Below, piece by piece: positions 17,330-26,368 of a stretch of DNA of 64,000 nucleotides. The DNA is taken from contig CALSRX010000004.1 in the NCBI GenBank assembly GCA_943788865.1, positions 788,258 through 852,257 on the forward strand, read 5' to 3'. Positions within the stretch are counted from its first letter, which is position 1. Each line of letters opens with the position of its first letter. Source of the DNA: an uncultured Polaribacter sp. Its GTDB lineage: Bacteria > Bacteroidota > Bacteroidia > Flavobacteriales > Flavobacteriaceae. Both the position numbers and the translations under genes were made by a program. The notes under the pieces were generated by a model, which was not told the DNA's origin, did no database searches, and saw nothing but the letters and a program-made list of their open reading frames with translations.

Positions 17330-18964
17330 ATGAAGCATTTTAAATTAGTAGTTCTTTTTTTCGTTTTTACCATTGCTATTTCTTGTGGACAGCAAAAAAA
17401 GTACATTACGTATAAAGTAAAGAAAGGTGAAACCATGCGAATGATCGCTAAAAAATTGGACATCGATACGAAAGATTTATTACGCTTAAACCCAGATGTT
17501 GGTAGAAGACCAAAACCAGATACAGAAATCTTTATTCCAAGTAAAAACTCACGTAATCTTATAGATATAAATGACACCCCTAAAGATCGTATCGTAAAAG
17601 ATACTATTCAAATTGATAGTATCAAAAAATTAGATGATATAGAAGGTTTAGATGAAAAATATCTTTTACACACCGTAAGTAAAGGAGATACTTTTTATAG
17701 TTTAACTAGATATTATAATGTTTTAAAATCAGATTTATTAGCCTTAAACCCAACCTTATCAGAAGGATTAAAGTTAGGAGCTATTATAAAAATTAAAGAA
17801 AGAGTTGAAGGAGAGAAATTGGATGTAATCTATAAGGACACTATTTCTGATATTGATGCAATTAAAGTAGCATTGTTATTGCCATTTAGAGCCAAGGTTT
17901 TTGATACGGTTCCATCACAAGATATCTTTAAAACAAGAGCCCTGCCAAATATTGTTACAGATTTCTATTTAGGTGCAGCTTTAGCAATAGATTCATTAAG
18001 AAATCAAGGAGTGCAAATCGATTTTTCTGTTTTCGATACTGAAGATAGAAACACCAAAATTGACGAAATCATTACAGATAATTCGCTAGAAGATAAAGAT
18101 GTTATTATTGGTTCAATCTATTCTGATGAAACCATAAAGTTAGCAAACAGTGTAAAAGCGCCCTTAGTTTTCCCTATTTTTTCTAAAGCACAAACTTCTT
18201 TTTCATCTCCTAGAATTGTTAAAACATCTCCAGATAAACATTTGTATAAAGAGAAATTGTTGTCTTATGTTTCTAAACAATACAAAAATGAAAATATTAT
18301 TATCGTTGGCGATTCTACCGCTGCTTCTATTACAGAAATAAATCAGATTGCAAATATTTTAAAGCAACACGACTCTATTAAAGAAGTGCATCAAATAATA
18401 CCACATTACGGTTATATTGCTCAAGAACGTTTTTTAAAGATGATGAAACCTGATTCTACTTTAGTAAATAATTGGGTAATTATTGCAACCAATAATGATG
18501 TGATAGCTTCTGATGCAATTAATAGTTTGATTAGTTTTCCGGATCCTCCAGAACCAGAAGAAGGGGAAGAACCGGAAGAAAAAATCAATTATAAGGTGAA
18601 ATTGTTTGGATTTGACAAGTATGATTATGTGGCTTATAATAAGTTAGCACAATTACAGTTTGTCTACGTTACAGATACCTATGTAGATGAATCTTCTTTG
18701 GCAGCGAGAGTTTTTAACAAACAATATTTACAAAAAAACAAAGCCTTACCTTCTTTTTATGCTACTCGTGGTTTTGATGTCACTTATGATGTACTTATGA
18801 GATTGGCTTCGGGAAAAGAGCTGTATGATACTTTTAAAGATGGTGTTTCTTATCGAGTTGAGAGTAAATTCGATTTTGATAAAAGACTTTTCGGTATTTC
18901 TCAAAACCGGGGATTGTATCTGTTAGAGTTTCAAACAGATTTAAGCCTAAAAAGAATTGAGTAA
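17330..18964 (+). CDS. Lipoprotein with two LysM domains and a type 1 periplasmic-binding-like domain
   Basis: The 544-residue protein starts with a lipoprotein signal (MKHFKLVVLFFVFTIAISC, Cys19). LysM peptidoglycan-binding modules follow at about 24-70 (YKVKKGETMRMIAKKLDID ... FIPSK) and 110-160 (HTVSKGDTFYSLTRYYNV ... IKIKE). The rest (about 175-540) reads as a type 1 periplasmic-binding fold related to amino-acid or LivJ-type receptors: IKVALLLPF, then FYLGAALAIDSLRNQG, then DVIIGSIYSDE. It is probably tethered to the outer membrane and bound to the wall. No ligand or transporter is encoded nearby, so its role is unknown and it may be structural. It lies between guaA and a strong terminator. 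Confidence 0.85.
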   Translation: MKHFKLVVLFFVFTIAISCGQQKKYITYKVKKGETMRMIAKKLDIDTKDLLRLNPDVGRRPKPDTEIFIPSKNSRNLIDINDTPKDRIVKDTIQIDSIKKLDDIEGLDEKYLLHTVSKGDTFYSLTRYYNVLKSDLLALNPTLSEGLKLGAIIKIKERVEGEKLDVIYKDTISDIDAIKVALLLPFRAKVFDTVPSQDIFKTRALPNIVTDFYLGAALAIDSLRNQGVQIDFSVFDTEDRNTKIDEIITDNSLEDKDVIIGSIYSDETIKLANSVKAPLVFPIFSKAQTSFSSPRIVKTSPDKHLYKEKLLSYVSKQYKNENIIIVGDSTAASITEINQIANILKQHDSIKEVHQIIPHYGYIAQERFLKMMKPDSTLVNNWVIIATNNDVIASDAINSLISFPDPPEPEEGEEPEEKINYKVKLFGFDKYDYVAYNKLAQLQFVYVTDTYVDESSLAARVFNKQYLQKNKALPSFYATRGFDVTYDVLMRLASGKELYDTFKDGVSYRVESKFDFDKRLFGISQNRGLYLLEFQTDLSLKRIE

Positions 18965-18970
18965 ATAAAA

Positions 18971-18999
18971 AAAGCTTCTGAATTATCAGAAGCTTTTTT
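18971..18999 (+). terminator. Rho-independent terminator after the LysM lipoprotein gene
   Basis: A perfect 11-bp stem AAAGCTTCTGA/TCAGAAGCTTT with a 4-base loop is followed by a T run. A-rich DNA precedes the stem, so it could also serve the convergent gene at 19021. Confidence 0.9.
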
Positions 19000-19020
19000 T
19001 AATATATTATTTAGTAGCAA

Positions 19021-19536
19021 CTAGATTTTTTTCATCTGTTGTTTCATCATTTTTATTTGTTCGTTCAACATACCTTGTTTGTCAAGTTTTTTAGCTTCAT
19101 TCATTAACATGGTTGCTTCACGTTTTCTTCTTTTTGTCATTGCAATTCCGGCCAATTGTAGTTTTGCCATGGCTAAATCATGCCCCATAGACAAACCTAG
19201 TTTTACCGCTTTCTTTAAATATTTTTCGGCTTGGGTAATATTGGTTTGTGATAACATAATTCCGTGTAAAAAATTATAGTATCCTTCTTGCTTTCTTGTT
19301 AAAGCTGCACTCGGATTTTTAATATAGTTCAGCCATTTTTGAGCTCCAGGAAAATTTTGTTTACGCAATTGTAAAAATGCCAATAAGATAAATTCGTTTT
19401 TAAAATACAACAGAATAAACATTCCGGCTAATAATAAAATGGAAATACCATTCATGATATGACCTTGAGCAAATTCATATACAGACCAAGCTGTAATTAA
19501 TACGGCAATAATTAATTTAAAATTTTTATGAAACAT
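19021..19536 (-). CDS. Small membrane protein with a TPR-like cytoplasmic tail
   Basis: The 171-residue protein has two hydrophobic helices near the N-terminus (about 8-24 and 29-46), resembling the DUF2892-type membrane hairpin. A helical tail follows with repeats of tetratricopeptide character: QEGYYNFLHGIMLSQTNIT, AEKYLKKAVKLGL, then DLAMAKLQLAGIAMTKRR. The tail ends in a lysine- and methionine-rich helix. This design suggests a membrane-anchored protein-protein adaptor, but the function is unknown. It is convergent with the LysM gene, and shares the minus strand with ccsBA upstream across a gap that carries a short intergenic repeat. Confidence 0.7.
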   Translation of the reverse strand: MFHKNFKLIIAVLITAWSVYEFAQGHIMNGISILLLAGMFILLYFKNEFILLAFLQLRKQNFPGAQKWLNYIKNPSAALTRKQEGYYNFLHGIMLSQTNITQAEKYLKKAVKLGLSMGHDLAMAKLQLAGIAMTKRRKREATMLMNEAKKLDKQGMLNEQIKMMKQQMKKI

Positions 19537-19589
19537 AATTTGTTATTTTAATTTTAAGAAAGCAAAAATACAGCTTTCATTTGATTTTT

Positions 19590-19660
19590 GTTTGTCTCTT
19601 CGAGTGAAATTCCTGTAAAGAAATTTAATACTTCGACTTAGCTCAGTAGAACTATCGAGA
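19590..19660. repeat. Short intergenic repeat related to repeat B
   Basis: Between ccsBA and the next gene, 'ctcttcgagtgaaattcctg' and TTCGACTTAGCTCAGTAG (from 19632) resemble the TTCGACTCCGCTCAAG core of the repeats at 3834 and 5507 and the TTCGACATGCTCAG insert at 4670. Confidence 0.5.
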
Positions 19661-19662
19661 AG

Positions 19663-22600
19663 TTATTTTTTATAATATTTTTTATACTTAAACCAGGCAA
19701 AAGTTCCTAAGATAGCTACAAAACCAACTGAGTAATATACAGAAGTCGGAGTTATTACTTTATCTCCACTAGCATACGAATGCAGTCCAGATAAATAAAA
19801 GTTTACCCCAAAGTACGTCATCATAATAGAAGCATAGGTAATAATAGACCACAAGTTAAATGTAAACCTGCTTCTTAAACCCGGAATTAAACGCATGTGT
19901 AAGACAAAAGCATACAGCATAATACTAATTAATGCCCATGTTTCTTTTGGATCCCAACCCCAATAGCGTCCCCAACTTTCATTCGCCCACATTCCACCTA
20001 AAAAGTTACCAATGGTCAACATGATTAAACCAACGGTAATAGACATTTCGTTAATAATTGTTAACTCTTTGATAGCTAAATCTAATTTCTTTTTATTCTT
20101 TTTGGTTGTAAAAGCTATTAAGAATAACGAGAAAATTCCTAAAATCATCGCTAAAGAAAACGGACCGTAACTAGCTACAATGATAGAAACGTGAATTAAC
20201 AACCAATACGAATTTAACACAGGCTGTAAGTTTGCAATTTCTGGATCTAGCCAATTTTGGTGTGCGAATGCTAAAATAACTGCTGTTAAAAATGTTGTTG
20301 CCGCAATGGTTAAAGCAGATTTTCTTCCAAAATACAAACCAAATAACATGGTTGCCCAAGCTACATAAATAATGGATTCGTAGGCATTACTCCAAGGTGC
20401 ATTTCCGCTAATATACCAACGCGCTCCTAATCCTAAGGTATGAAAAACAAACAATCCAATGATAATTGCAATCAGTCCTTTTACGATGTAATTAAACACT
20501 TTTCTGTCAGAAAAAATTTGTGCGACAACTACAAAAATTAATAAGGCTCCTGCGAAACCTAGATATTTTGCCAATCGACTAAAAATACTGAACTTATTGT
20601 AAGCGATTTCTAACTCAATTTTATCATCAGCAGGAATAACTTGTGCACCAAATTTCTTTTGGAAATTTTTAATTCCGGTTAACACTTTATTTGCTTGTGT
20701 ATAATCGTTTGTCTCTTTAGATTTTTGCAACATTTGTATGTAAACAGGCATCACCTGACGCACGAAAACAGAATCAGTTCCTTTAAAGCCAGCATTTAAT
20801 GTTTCCGGTTGAGAAACCCATTTGTTATTTGGGTCATTCGGAATTGGGAAAATCTTAAATATTTGTCCCCCAATAGCACTGTAAAGTAAACCAACTCTTT
20901 TGTCGATGTTGATTAAATCTTTTTCGAACTTATTTTTTACATTTTTCTTTTGAGATTCATCAACTCTTGTACGTATTTTATAAACACCGTCCTTTGTCAA
21001 AAAATCGGATAGCCTCGCATGTGTAGCGTCTTTAGGAACTCCAATTATCTCTCTTACTTGCGTGTTTCCTTTTTCTAAATACACCATCGGAACTTCAATC
21101 CAAAATCTTGGGTTTTCTATGATTGACAACAACACTTGACTTGGATTCATTCCTTTAAAAACCTCTTGGTGGGTTACTTTTCTAACCAGCTGAGAAGCAA
21201 AAGTATGTGCAGGTTTCATTCTTCCACCAGCATCTTGAATCACCAAACTATTAAACAAATCTGCATGTTTAGCATCTACAATATTGGCATTTAAAATAGA
21301 ATCTATTTGTTGTTCTGAAATGGCATGTTCTTGGTGTTGTGCAGAAACAGTAACAGAGAAAAACAACAACCCTAAAAGAGATAAAGCTGCTTTTTTACTT
21401 CTAATTTTTTTCAACGTATTTTTTAAATAATCAAAACGTGTATTTTTTGCGAATAAAATAGAAATCAACCCAAAGTACAACATTGAATAGCCAATATATG
21501 TAAAAAGGGTTCCCCAGAAATCGTGATTTACAGATAGGTGGGTTTCTTCAACCTCTTTAGTATTGTCATAACTTGATTGGAAGAATTTATATCCTTTAAA
21601 ATCTAAAATATGATTCATAAATATTCGATAATCAAAGGTCTCTTCTTTTGTAATAACGGTTACCTCACTGGCATAGGATGCAGCGCTTTCTGAACCCGGG
21701 TATTTTTCTAGCTGAAAATCCCTTAATTTGATGTGAAAAGGAGTTTCTAGGGTGTTAGAACCGTATAAGAGTCTAAAGTTTAAATTAGCAACAGATACTT
21801 GTTCAGAGTTTTGTGTATTGTATTTACCTCCTAATAATTCTACCCTTTCTGTTTTGTTGTTTGTGGTAATTTCCAACACAATTACATCATGCTTTTGATC
21901 GTTTTTAGGACCACTTACCATTTTTAAAATCCCTTTTTCTGCAGGTTTCGGAATTACAAATTGCAATCCAGAAATGTTGTGTAGCGATAAATAGTTAAAC
22001 GTAGCTAGAGAATCCTTAGTCACTGTTCCTCTTTTTTGATCAGCCATACGTAACCAAGATCCATCTTCTTTAGAGTTTATTTTCAGCTCACCATCTACAG
22101 TTGTAAAATTAATGGTCGCATTGTTTCCTGTATCAAACCCCACTAGAACATTATGAATGTTTTGAGTAGTTCCCTTTTTAATATAATGCTCGTGTCTTGT
22201 ACCTTCACTAGATTCTACAAAGAATAAATACTCATCGCCATTTTCATCTTCGATTAATTTTTTTTCTGCCCACGGGATGTATTCTACCAATTTAAAAGCT
22301 ACATCTTGCTGTTTAAATTTAGTTGAAAACCCCCAGTTATTACTGCCCCAAGCAGATAATAATATGGGTTGATGTATGGTTGGTTTTTGCTGATTGTTAT
22401 CATCAATAACAACATTTAGATAGGTGGTTTCTGAAATAAATTTATTGGTAACTTCACCTTCTTTGATGATCATTAAACCTTCATATCCAATATAACGCGT
22501 AATACCAGCCCCAATTAAAATGAATAAAAAGGCAGTATGAAATAGTAATACTGGCCATTTCTCTTTTTTATACAATCTGTATCTAAAGATATTTCCAAAA

Positions 22601-22782
22601 AAATTAATGACAAAAAAGATCATAATGGCTTCAAACCACCAAGTATTATAAACTAAGGCTTTAGAAGTTTGTGTACCAAAATCATTTTCTATAAAAGTGG
22701 CTACACCCATTGCTGTTGCAAACAGGAAAAATAAAACAGCCATTAAACGTGTTGAGTAAAGAATATTGAAGATTTTTTTCAT
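19663..22782 (-). CDS. ccsBA: Fused cytochrome c maturation protein CcsB-CcsA (system II)
   Basis: The protein exports haem and attaches it to apocytochromes c outside the inner membrane. At 1039 residues it is a fusion of two usually separate proteins. The N-terminal half is ResB/CcsB-like, with a membrane helix near residues 12-30 (MAVLFFLFATAMGVATF), a large periplasmic part, and a helix around 435-455. The C-terminal half is CcsA-like, with many membrane helices and the tryptophan-rich haem-handling WWD motif WGRYWGWDPKETW at about 940. Conserved histidines flank it, for example in AFAHQNW and LLIHVSI. Such fusions are usual in Bacteroidota and Epsilonproteobacteria. It starts at ATG 22782 and has a plausible -7 element 25 bp upstream. 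Confidence 0.95.
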   Translation of the reverse strand: MKKIFNILYSTRLMAVLFFLFATAMGVATFIENDFGTQTSKALVYNTWWFEAIMIFFVINFFGNIFRYRLYKKEKWPVLLFHTAFLFILIGAGITRYIGYEGLMIIKEGEVTNKFISETTYLNVVIDDNNQQKPTIHQPILLSAWGSNNWGFSTKFKQQDVAFKLVEYIPWAEKKLIEDENGDEYLFFVESSEGTRHEHYIKKGTTQNIHNVLVGFDTGNNATINFTTVDGELKINSKEDGSWLRMADQKRGTVTKDSLATFNYLSLHNISGLQFVIPKPAEKGILKMVSGPKNDQKHDVIVLEITTNNKTERVELLGGKYNTQNSEQVSVANLNFRLLYGSNTLETPFHIKLRDFQLEKYPGSESAASYASEVTVITKEETFDYRIFMNHILDFKGYKFFQSSYDNTKEVEETHLSVNHDFWGTLFTYIGYSMLYFGLISILFAKNTRFDYLKNTLKKIRSKKAALSLLGLLFFSVTVSAQHQEHAISEQQIDSILNANIVDAKHADLFNSLVIQDAGGRMKPAHTFASQLVRKVTHQEVFKGMNPSQVLLSIIENPRFWIEVPMVYLEKGNTQVREIIGVPKDATHARLSDFLTKDGVYKIRTRVDESQKKNVKNKFEKDLINIDKRVGLLYSAIGGQIFKIFPIPNDPNNKWVSQPETLNAGFKGTDSVFVRQVMPVYIQMLQKSKETNDYTQANKVLTGIKNFQKKFGAQVIPADDKIELEIAYNKFSIFSRLAKYLGFAGALLIFVVVAQIFSDRKVFNYIVKGLIAIIIGLFVFHTLGLGARWYISGNAPWSNAYESIIYVAWATMLFGLYFGRKSALTIAATTFLTAVILAFAHQNWLDPEIANLQPVLNSYWLLIHVSIIVASYGPFSLAMILGIFSLFLIAFTTKKNKKKLDLAIKELTIINEMSITVGLIMLTIGNFLGGMWANESWGRYWGWDPKETWALISIMLYAFVLHMRLIPGLRSRFTFNLWSIITYASIMMTYFGVNFYLSGLHSYASGDKVITPTSVYYSVGFVAILGTFAWFKYKKYYKK

Positions 22783-22807
22783 CTCTAAATTTGATTGTAA
22801 AAGTTCA

Positions 22808-22815
22808 CAAATTTA
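22808..22815 (-). promoter_or_regulatory. Possible -7 element for ccsBA
   Basis: On the minus strand TAAATTTG fits TAnnTTTG, 26 bp before the ATG. No clear TTG lies at the expected -33 distance. Confidence 0.35.
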
Positions 22816-22992
22816 AGGATAAAAGCTTGAATAACCTTTTGGAATTGACTGTTTTTTAAGTTGTAGAAATGTTAAAAAAAACAGTTTTTTAAATGCTTTT
22901 TATAGGCTTTTCCTGAAAATGTTTATGATTAAGAAGTAATCAATTTAAAACTAATTTCTTAGTGTTTAACAAATTAAAGAAGCTATAATAAA

Positions 22993-23543
22993 TTAAGATT
23001 CAAATACACCTTCGAAAAAAGTTCCTTTTCCTTTAGCAACAATCTTACAAGATGGTAACCGATTTGAAAGAGCTAATAAGGTATTATAATCTTCAACATC
23101 ATTACTGTCAACAAAAAGTTCTTCTAAATGAGCTAAGTTTAGATTAGCCATATCTTTTCCAGAAATATTAGTTTCATGCACTTGCAATGAAATTAAATGA
23201 GTCATTTGGTTAAAATATTGAATACTTTTTTTACTAATATTAGTTTTTTTTATCGAAGGTGTTTTATACTATTTAGATTTACTAAATGTGAGATACCTTT
23301 ATCGGTAATATTCGTAAAAGTTAAGTTTAAATTTGTAATCGTAGAGCATTGCCCTATGTATTGTAAACCAATATCGTTGATATTTGTTCCATTAAGTGAG
23401 ACGGATTCTAAATTTGGAAATTCCTGGAGCTTTTTAAGCTCCTTCATATTCCCAATTTGCTTAAATCTTGTTTCAAAAGAAAAATGAATTCTTTTTGCTT
23501 TAAATACTTCGCCGAAAATGATTATGTCTTTTTTATTGCCCAC
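22993..23543 (-). pseudogene. Leucine-rich-repeat protein, interrupted by one frameshift
   Basis: The first frame (GTG at 23543) runs MGNKKDIIIFGEVF ... NLESVSLNGTNINDIGLQYI ... LNLTFTNITDKGISHLVNLN ... KHLR and stops near 23250. A second frame resumes at once with IKKTNISKKSIQYFNQ and continues MTHLISLQVHETNISG ... to 22993. Adding one base in CGATA (minus strand) would give KHLRIKKTNIS, exactly the LxxTxIs repeat rhythm of the other units, so a single base is missing. The repeats are of the short type found in F-box-like and surface proteins. No signal peptide is present. It overlaps the end of the LprI-like gene by 11 bp, so they formed one operon. True decay or a sequencing error are both possible. 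Confidence 0.65.
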
Positions 23544-23949
23544 TTATTTCTTCATAAAGTTCTTTTAAATAGATAACACGTTCTCTTAAATATCTCTTGT
23601 CATGGCTAAGGGCAGCAGCGCGAGCCATTGTTCCACCTTGATATTGAATTTGGTAATAAGAATAGTAAAATTGAACTTGTTTTTTATGAAAGGCAAGCTA
23701 TTTTGTTTGAGTTTCCTCAAGTAATTTTATGTCGAGAAGCTTTTCATTTTCTTTTAATAATTTGAGTGTCGTTTCCATTTCAGATTCCCAAGCTTTTAAA
23801 GCTTCTTTTTCACAAATAATAGATCCAATGGTTGTTGGAACAGCTTCTTCTAAACATTTCTGATTTTTTACATCTATCGGATGTTTTTGCTGCTGTGCAA
23901 ATGTTTGAAAAACCTGAAATATAATGAGTAGTAGTATTAAATTTTTCAT
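23533..23949 (-). pseudogene. LprI/DUF1311-family secreted protein, interrupted by an in-frame TAG
   Basis: A signal peptide (MKNLILLLIIFQVFQTFAQ) is followed by HPIDVKNQKCLEE, then TTIGSIICEKEALKAWESEM and LLEETQTK, then a TAG stop at 23700-23698. The same frame continues LAFHKKQVQFYYSYYQIQ, YQGGTMARAAALSHDKR and YLRERVIYLKELYEE to a TAA at 23535-23533. The joined 138-codon product follows the DUF1311/LprI layout, whose pattern expects a tryptophan where the TAG is (TGG to TAG is one change). Family members inhibit lysozyme in some bacteria. The gene sits in front of the also broken LRR gene. Readthrough seems unlikely; loss of function or a base-call error is more likely. Confidence 0.65.
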
Positions 23950-23976
23950 TTAATCATAAATGCTTTTGTATTCATA

Positions 23977-26040
23977 TTATTCAGCTACAGAATCAATTAA
24001 AATAGTCAGCATATCAATAGCGGCTTGTGCAATTTTGGTTCCTGGACCAAATACGCCCACAGCACCAGCATCAAATAAAAATTGATAATCTTGCGCAGGT
24101 ATTACGCCACCAACAATCACCATAATATCTTCACGTCCGTATTTTTTTAATTCATCAATTACTTGTGGAACCAAGGTTTTATGTCCGGCAGCTAAGGATG
24201 AAATCCCTAATATATGCACATCATTTTCTACAGCTTGTTTAACGGCTTCTTTTGGTGTTTGAAATAACGGACCAATATCTACATCAAATCCTAAATCTGC
24301 ATAACCTGTTGCTACCACTTTCGCTCCTCTGTCATGACCATCTTGCCCAAGTTTGGCAATCATAATGCGCGGACGTCTTCCTTCTAATTCAGCAAATTGA
24401 TCTGCCAATTTAGTTGCTTCTTTAAAGGTTTTGTCTTCTTTTATTTCTTTGCTATACACGCCAGATATGGTTTTATGAACTGCTTTATGTCTTCCAAAAA
24501 CTAACTCTAAAGCATCAGAAATTTCGCCTAATGTAGCTCTGTTTCTTGCTGCAATAATAGCCAATTCTAACAAGTTTTCTTTTCCAGACTTTGCAGCTTC
24601 AGTCAAAGCTACTAAAGATTTTTTTACTTCAGAAGTATTTCTTTTAGATTTTAATGCATTTAGTCTTTCAATTTGAGATAGACGAACGGCTTCATTATCT
24701 ACTTCTAAAATATGTAATGGATCTTCTTCTTTTAGTTGATATTTATTAACGCCAACAATGATGTCTTGTCCACTGTCAATTTTTGCTTGTTTAATAGCTG
24801 CTGCTTCTTCAATGCGCATTTTCGGAATTCCCTTTTCAATTGCTTTGGTCATTCCGCCCAAATTTTCTACTTCTTTAATTAGTTCCCAAGCTTTGTTTGC
24901 AATGTCTTCAGTCAATTTTTCAACATGATAACTTCCTGCCCAAGGATCAACCGTTTTGGTAATATGTGTTTCTTCTTGTAAATAGATTTGTGTATTTCTA
25001 GCAATTCTTGCAGAAAAATCTGTAGGTAATGCAATGGCTTCATCCAGCGCATTTGTATGTAAACTTTGAGTTCCTCCAAAAGCTGCTGCCATCGCTTCAA
25101 TGGTAGTTCTGGCAACATTGTTAAACGGATCTTGTTCTGTTAAACTCCAACCACTTGTTTGGGAATGCGTTCTTAAAGCTAATGATTTTTGATTTTTTGG
25201 ATTGAATTCTTGCACAATTTTCGCCCATAACATTCGTGCTGCTCTCATTTTTGCAATTTCTCTGAAATGATCCATTCCGATTGCCCAGAAAAAAGAAAGG
25301 CGAGGCGCAAAGGTGTCAATATCCATACCTGCTTCAATTCCTTTTTTAATGTATTCTAGTCCGTCTGCTAAGGTATATGCCAATTCAATTTCTGCTGTAG
25401 CACCAGCTTCTTGCATATGATAACCAGAAATAGAAATAGAATTAAATTTTGGCATTTTATTGCTAGTATATTTAAAAATATCAGCAATAATTTTCATGGA
25501 CGGAGTTGGTGGATAAATATAAGTATTACGCACCATAAACTCTTTTAAAATATCATTCTGAATGGTTCCAGAAAGATTTTCTGGAGATACACCTTGTTCT
25601 TCTGCGGCAACAATATAAAAAGCTAAAATGGGTAAAACAGCACCATTCATGGTCATAGAAACCGACATTTTATCTAACGGAATTTGGTCAAATAAAATTT
25701 TCATATCCTCAACAGAATCGATAGCAACACCAGCTTTACCAACATCCCCTTGCACACGTTCATGATCTGAATCGTACCCTCTGTGAGTAGCCAAGTCAAA
25801 TGCAACAGAGAGCCCTTTTTGACCAGCTTCTAGGTTTCTTCTATAAAAAGCATTGCTTTCTTCTGCGGTAGAAAAACCAGCATATTGTCTAATTGTCCAA
25901 GGTCTACGAACGTACATAGTAGAATAAGGTCCACGTAAAAATGGCGGAATTCCAGCAACAAAATCTTCATGAAAAAAAGTATTTTCACCATCAACTTCTT
26001 GATTTTTAATTGCAATATTTTGAAGATTTTTTCTGCTCAT
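23977..26040 (-). CDS. scpA: Methylmalonyl-CoA mutase, large (catalytic) subunit
   Basis: This is an adenosylcobalamin-dependent enzyme that interconverts succinyl-CoA and methylmalonyl-CoA (propionate metabolism). The 687 residues begin with the TIM-barrel substrate domain: [19 protein letters not shown] at about 37-55, [16 protein letters not shown], then [12 protein letters not shown]. They end with the B12-binding Rossmann domain, whose cobalt-ligating motif D-x-H-x-x-G is seen in [12 protein letters not shown], followed by [11 protein letters not shown] and GGVIPAQDY. The small subunit MutA is encoded just upstream with one small membrane gene between. The gene could also be called mutB; the large-subunit call is firm. 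Confidence 0.95.
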   Translation of the reverse strand: MSRKNLQNIAIKNQEVDGENTFFHEDFVAGIPPFLRGPYSTMYVRRPWTIRQYAGFSTAEESNAFYRRNLEAGQKGLSVAFDLATHRGYDSDHERVQGDVGKAGVAIDSVEDMKILFDQIPLDKMSVSMTMNGAVLPILAFYIVAAEEQGVSPENLSGTIQNDILKEFMVRNTYIYPPTPSMKIIADIFKYTSNKMPKFNSISISGYHMQEAGATAEIELAYTLADGLEYIKKGIEAGMDIDTFAPRLSFFWAIGMDHFREIAKMRAARMLWAKIVQEFNPKNQKSLALRTHSQTSGWSLTEQDPFNNVARTTIEAMAAAFGGTQSLHTNALDEAIALPTDFSARIARNTQIYLQEETHITKTVDPWAGSYHVEKLTEDIANKAWELIKEVENLGGMTKAIEKGIPKMRIEEAAAIKQAKIDSGQDIIVGVNKYQLKEEDPLHILEVDNEAVRLSQIERLNALKSKRNTSEVKKSLVALTEAAKSGKENLLELAIIAARNRATLGEISDALELVFGRHKAVHKTISGVYSKEIKEDKTFKEATKLADQFAELEGRRPRIMIAKLGQDGHDRGAKVVATGYADLGFDVDIGPLFQTPKEAVKQAVENDVHILGISSLAAGHKTLVPQVIDELKKYGREDIMVIVGGVIPAQDYQFLFDAGAVGVFGPGTKIAQAAIDMLTILIDSVAE

Positions 26041-26042
26041 TT

Positions 26043-26357
26043 TTATTGAAGCTTCATTCTTTGATACATTTTTTCACCTAATAATTTAATCTCTTTTTTA
26101 ATGGAGTTCATTTTAATAATAATTGTAATCATATAAATGATAACTATTGACACTAAAAATACACTAATAACCAAGATTAGGTTATAGCTATCTCCTAAAT
26201 ACTTGTATATTTTTCCTTCTATTAAATAAACAAGCACAAAACTAAAGCAAACTAAAAGAAGAATAGAATAAGGTATTTTCTTTTTAAATCTTCTTAATTC
26301 TTTTTTAAGTTTGGTTTGCTTAATCTCATCTTTAATGACGGATTTATCTTTTTTCAT
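26043..26357 (-). CDS. Small two-helix membrane protein between the mutase subunits
   Basis: This protein of 104 residues has a lysine-rich N-terminus ([20 protein letters not shown]), two hydrophobic helices (about 31-47 and 58-84) and a charged tail. It matches no family I know. It is placed 2 bp before scpA and 11 bp after mutA, so it is in the same transcript and interrupts a subunit pair that is often adjacent. Whether it has a role in the mutase or is a lineage-specific insert cannot be told from the sequence. Confidence 0.65.
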   Translation of the reverse strand: MKKDKSVIKDEIKQTKLKKELRRFKKKIPYSILLLVCFSFVLVYLIEGKIYKYLGDSYNLILVISVFLVSIVIIYMITIIIKMNSIKKEIKLLGEKMYQRMKLQ

Positions 26358-26368
26358 TTAACGCAATT

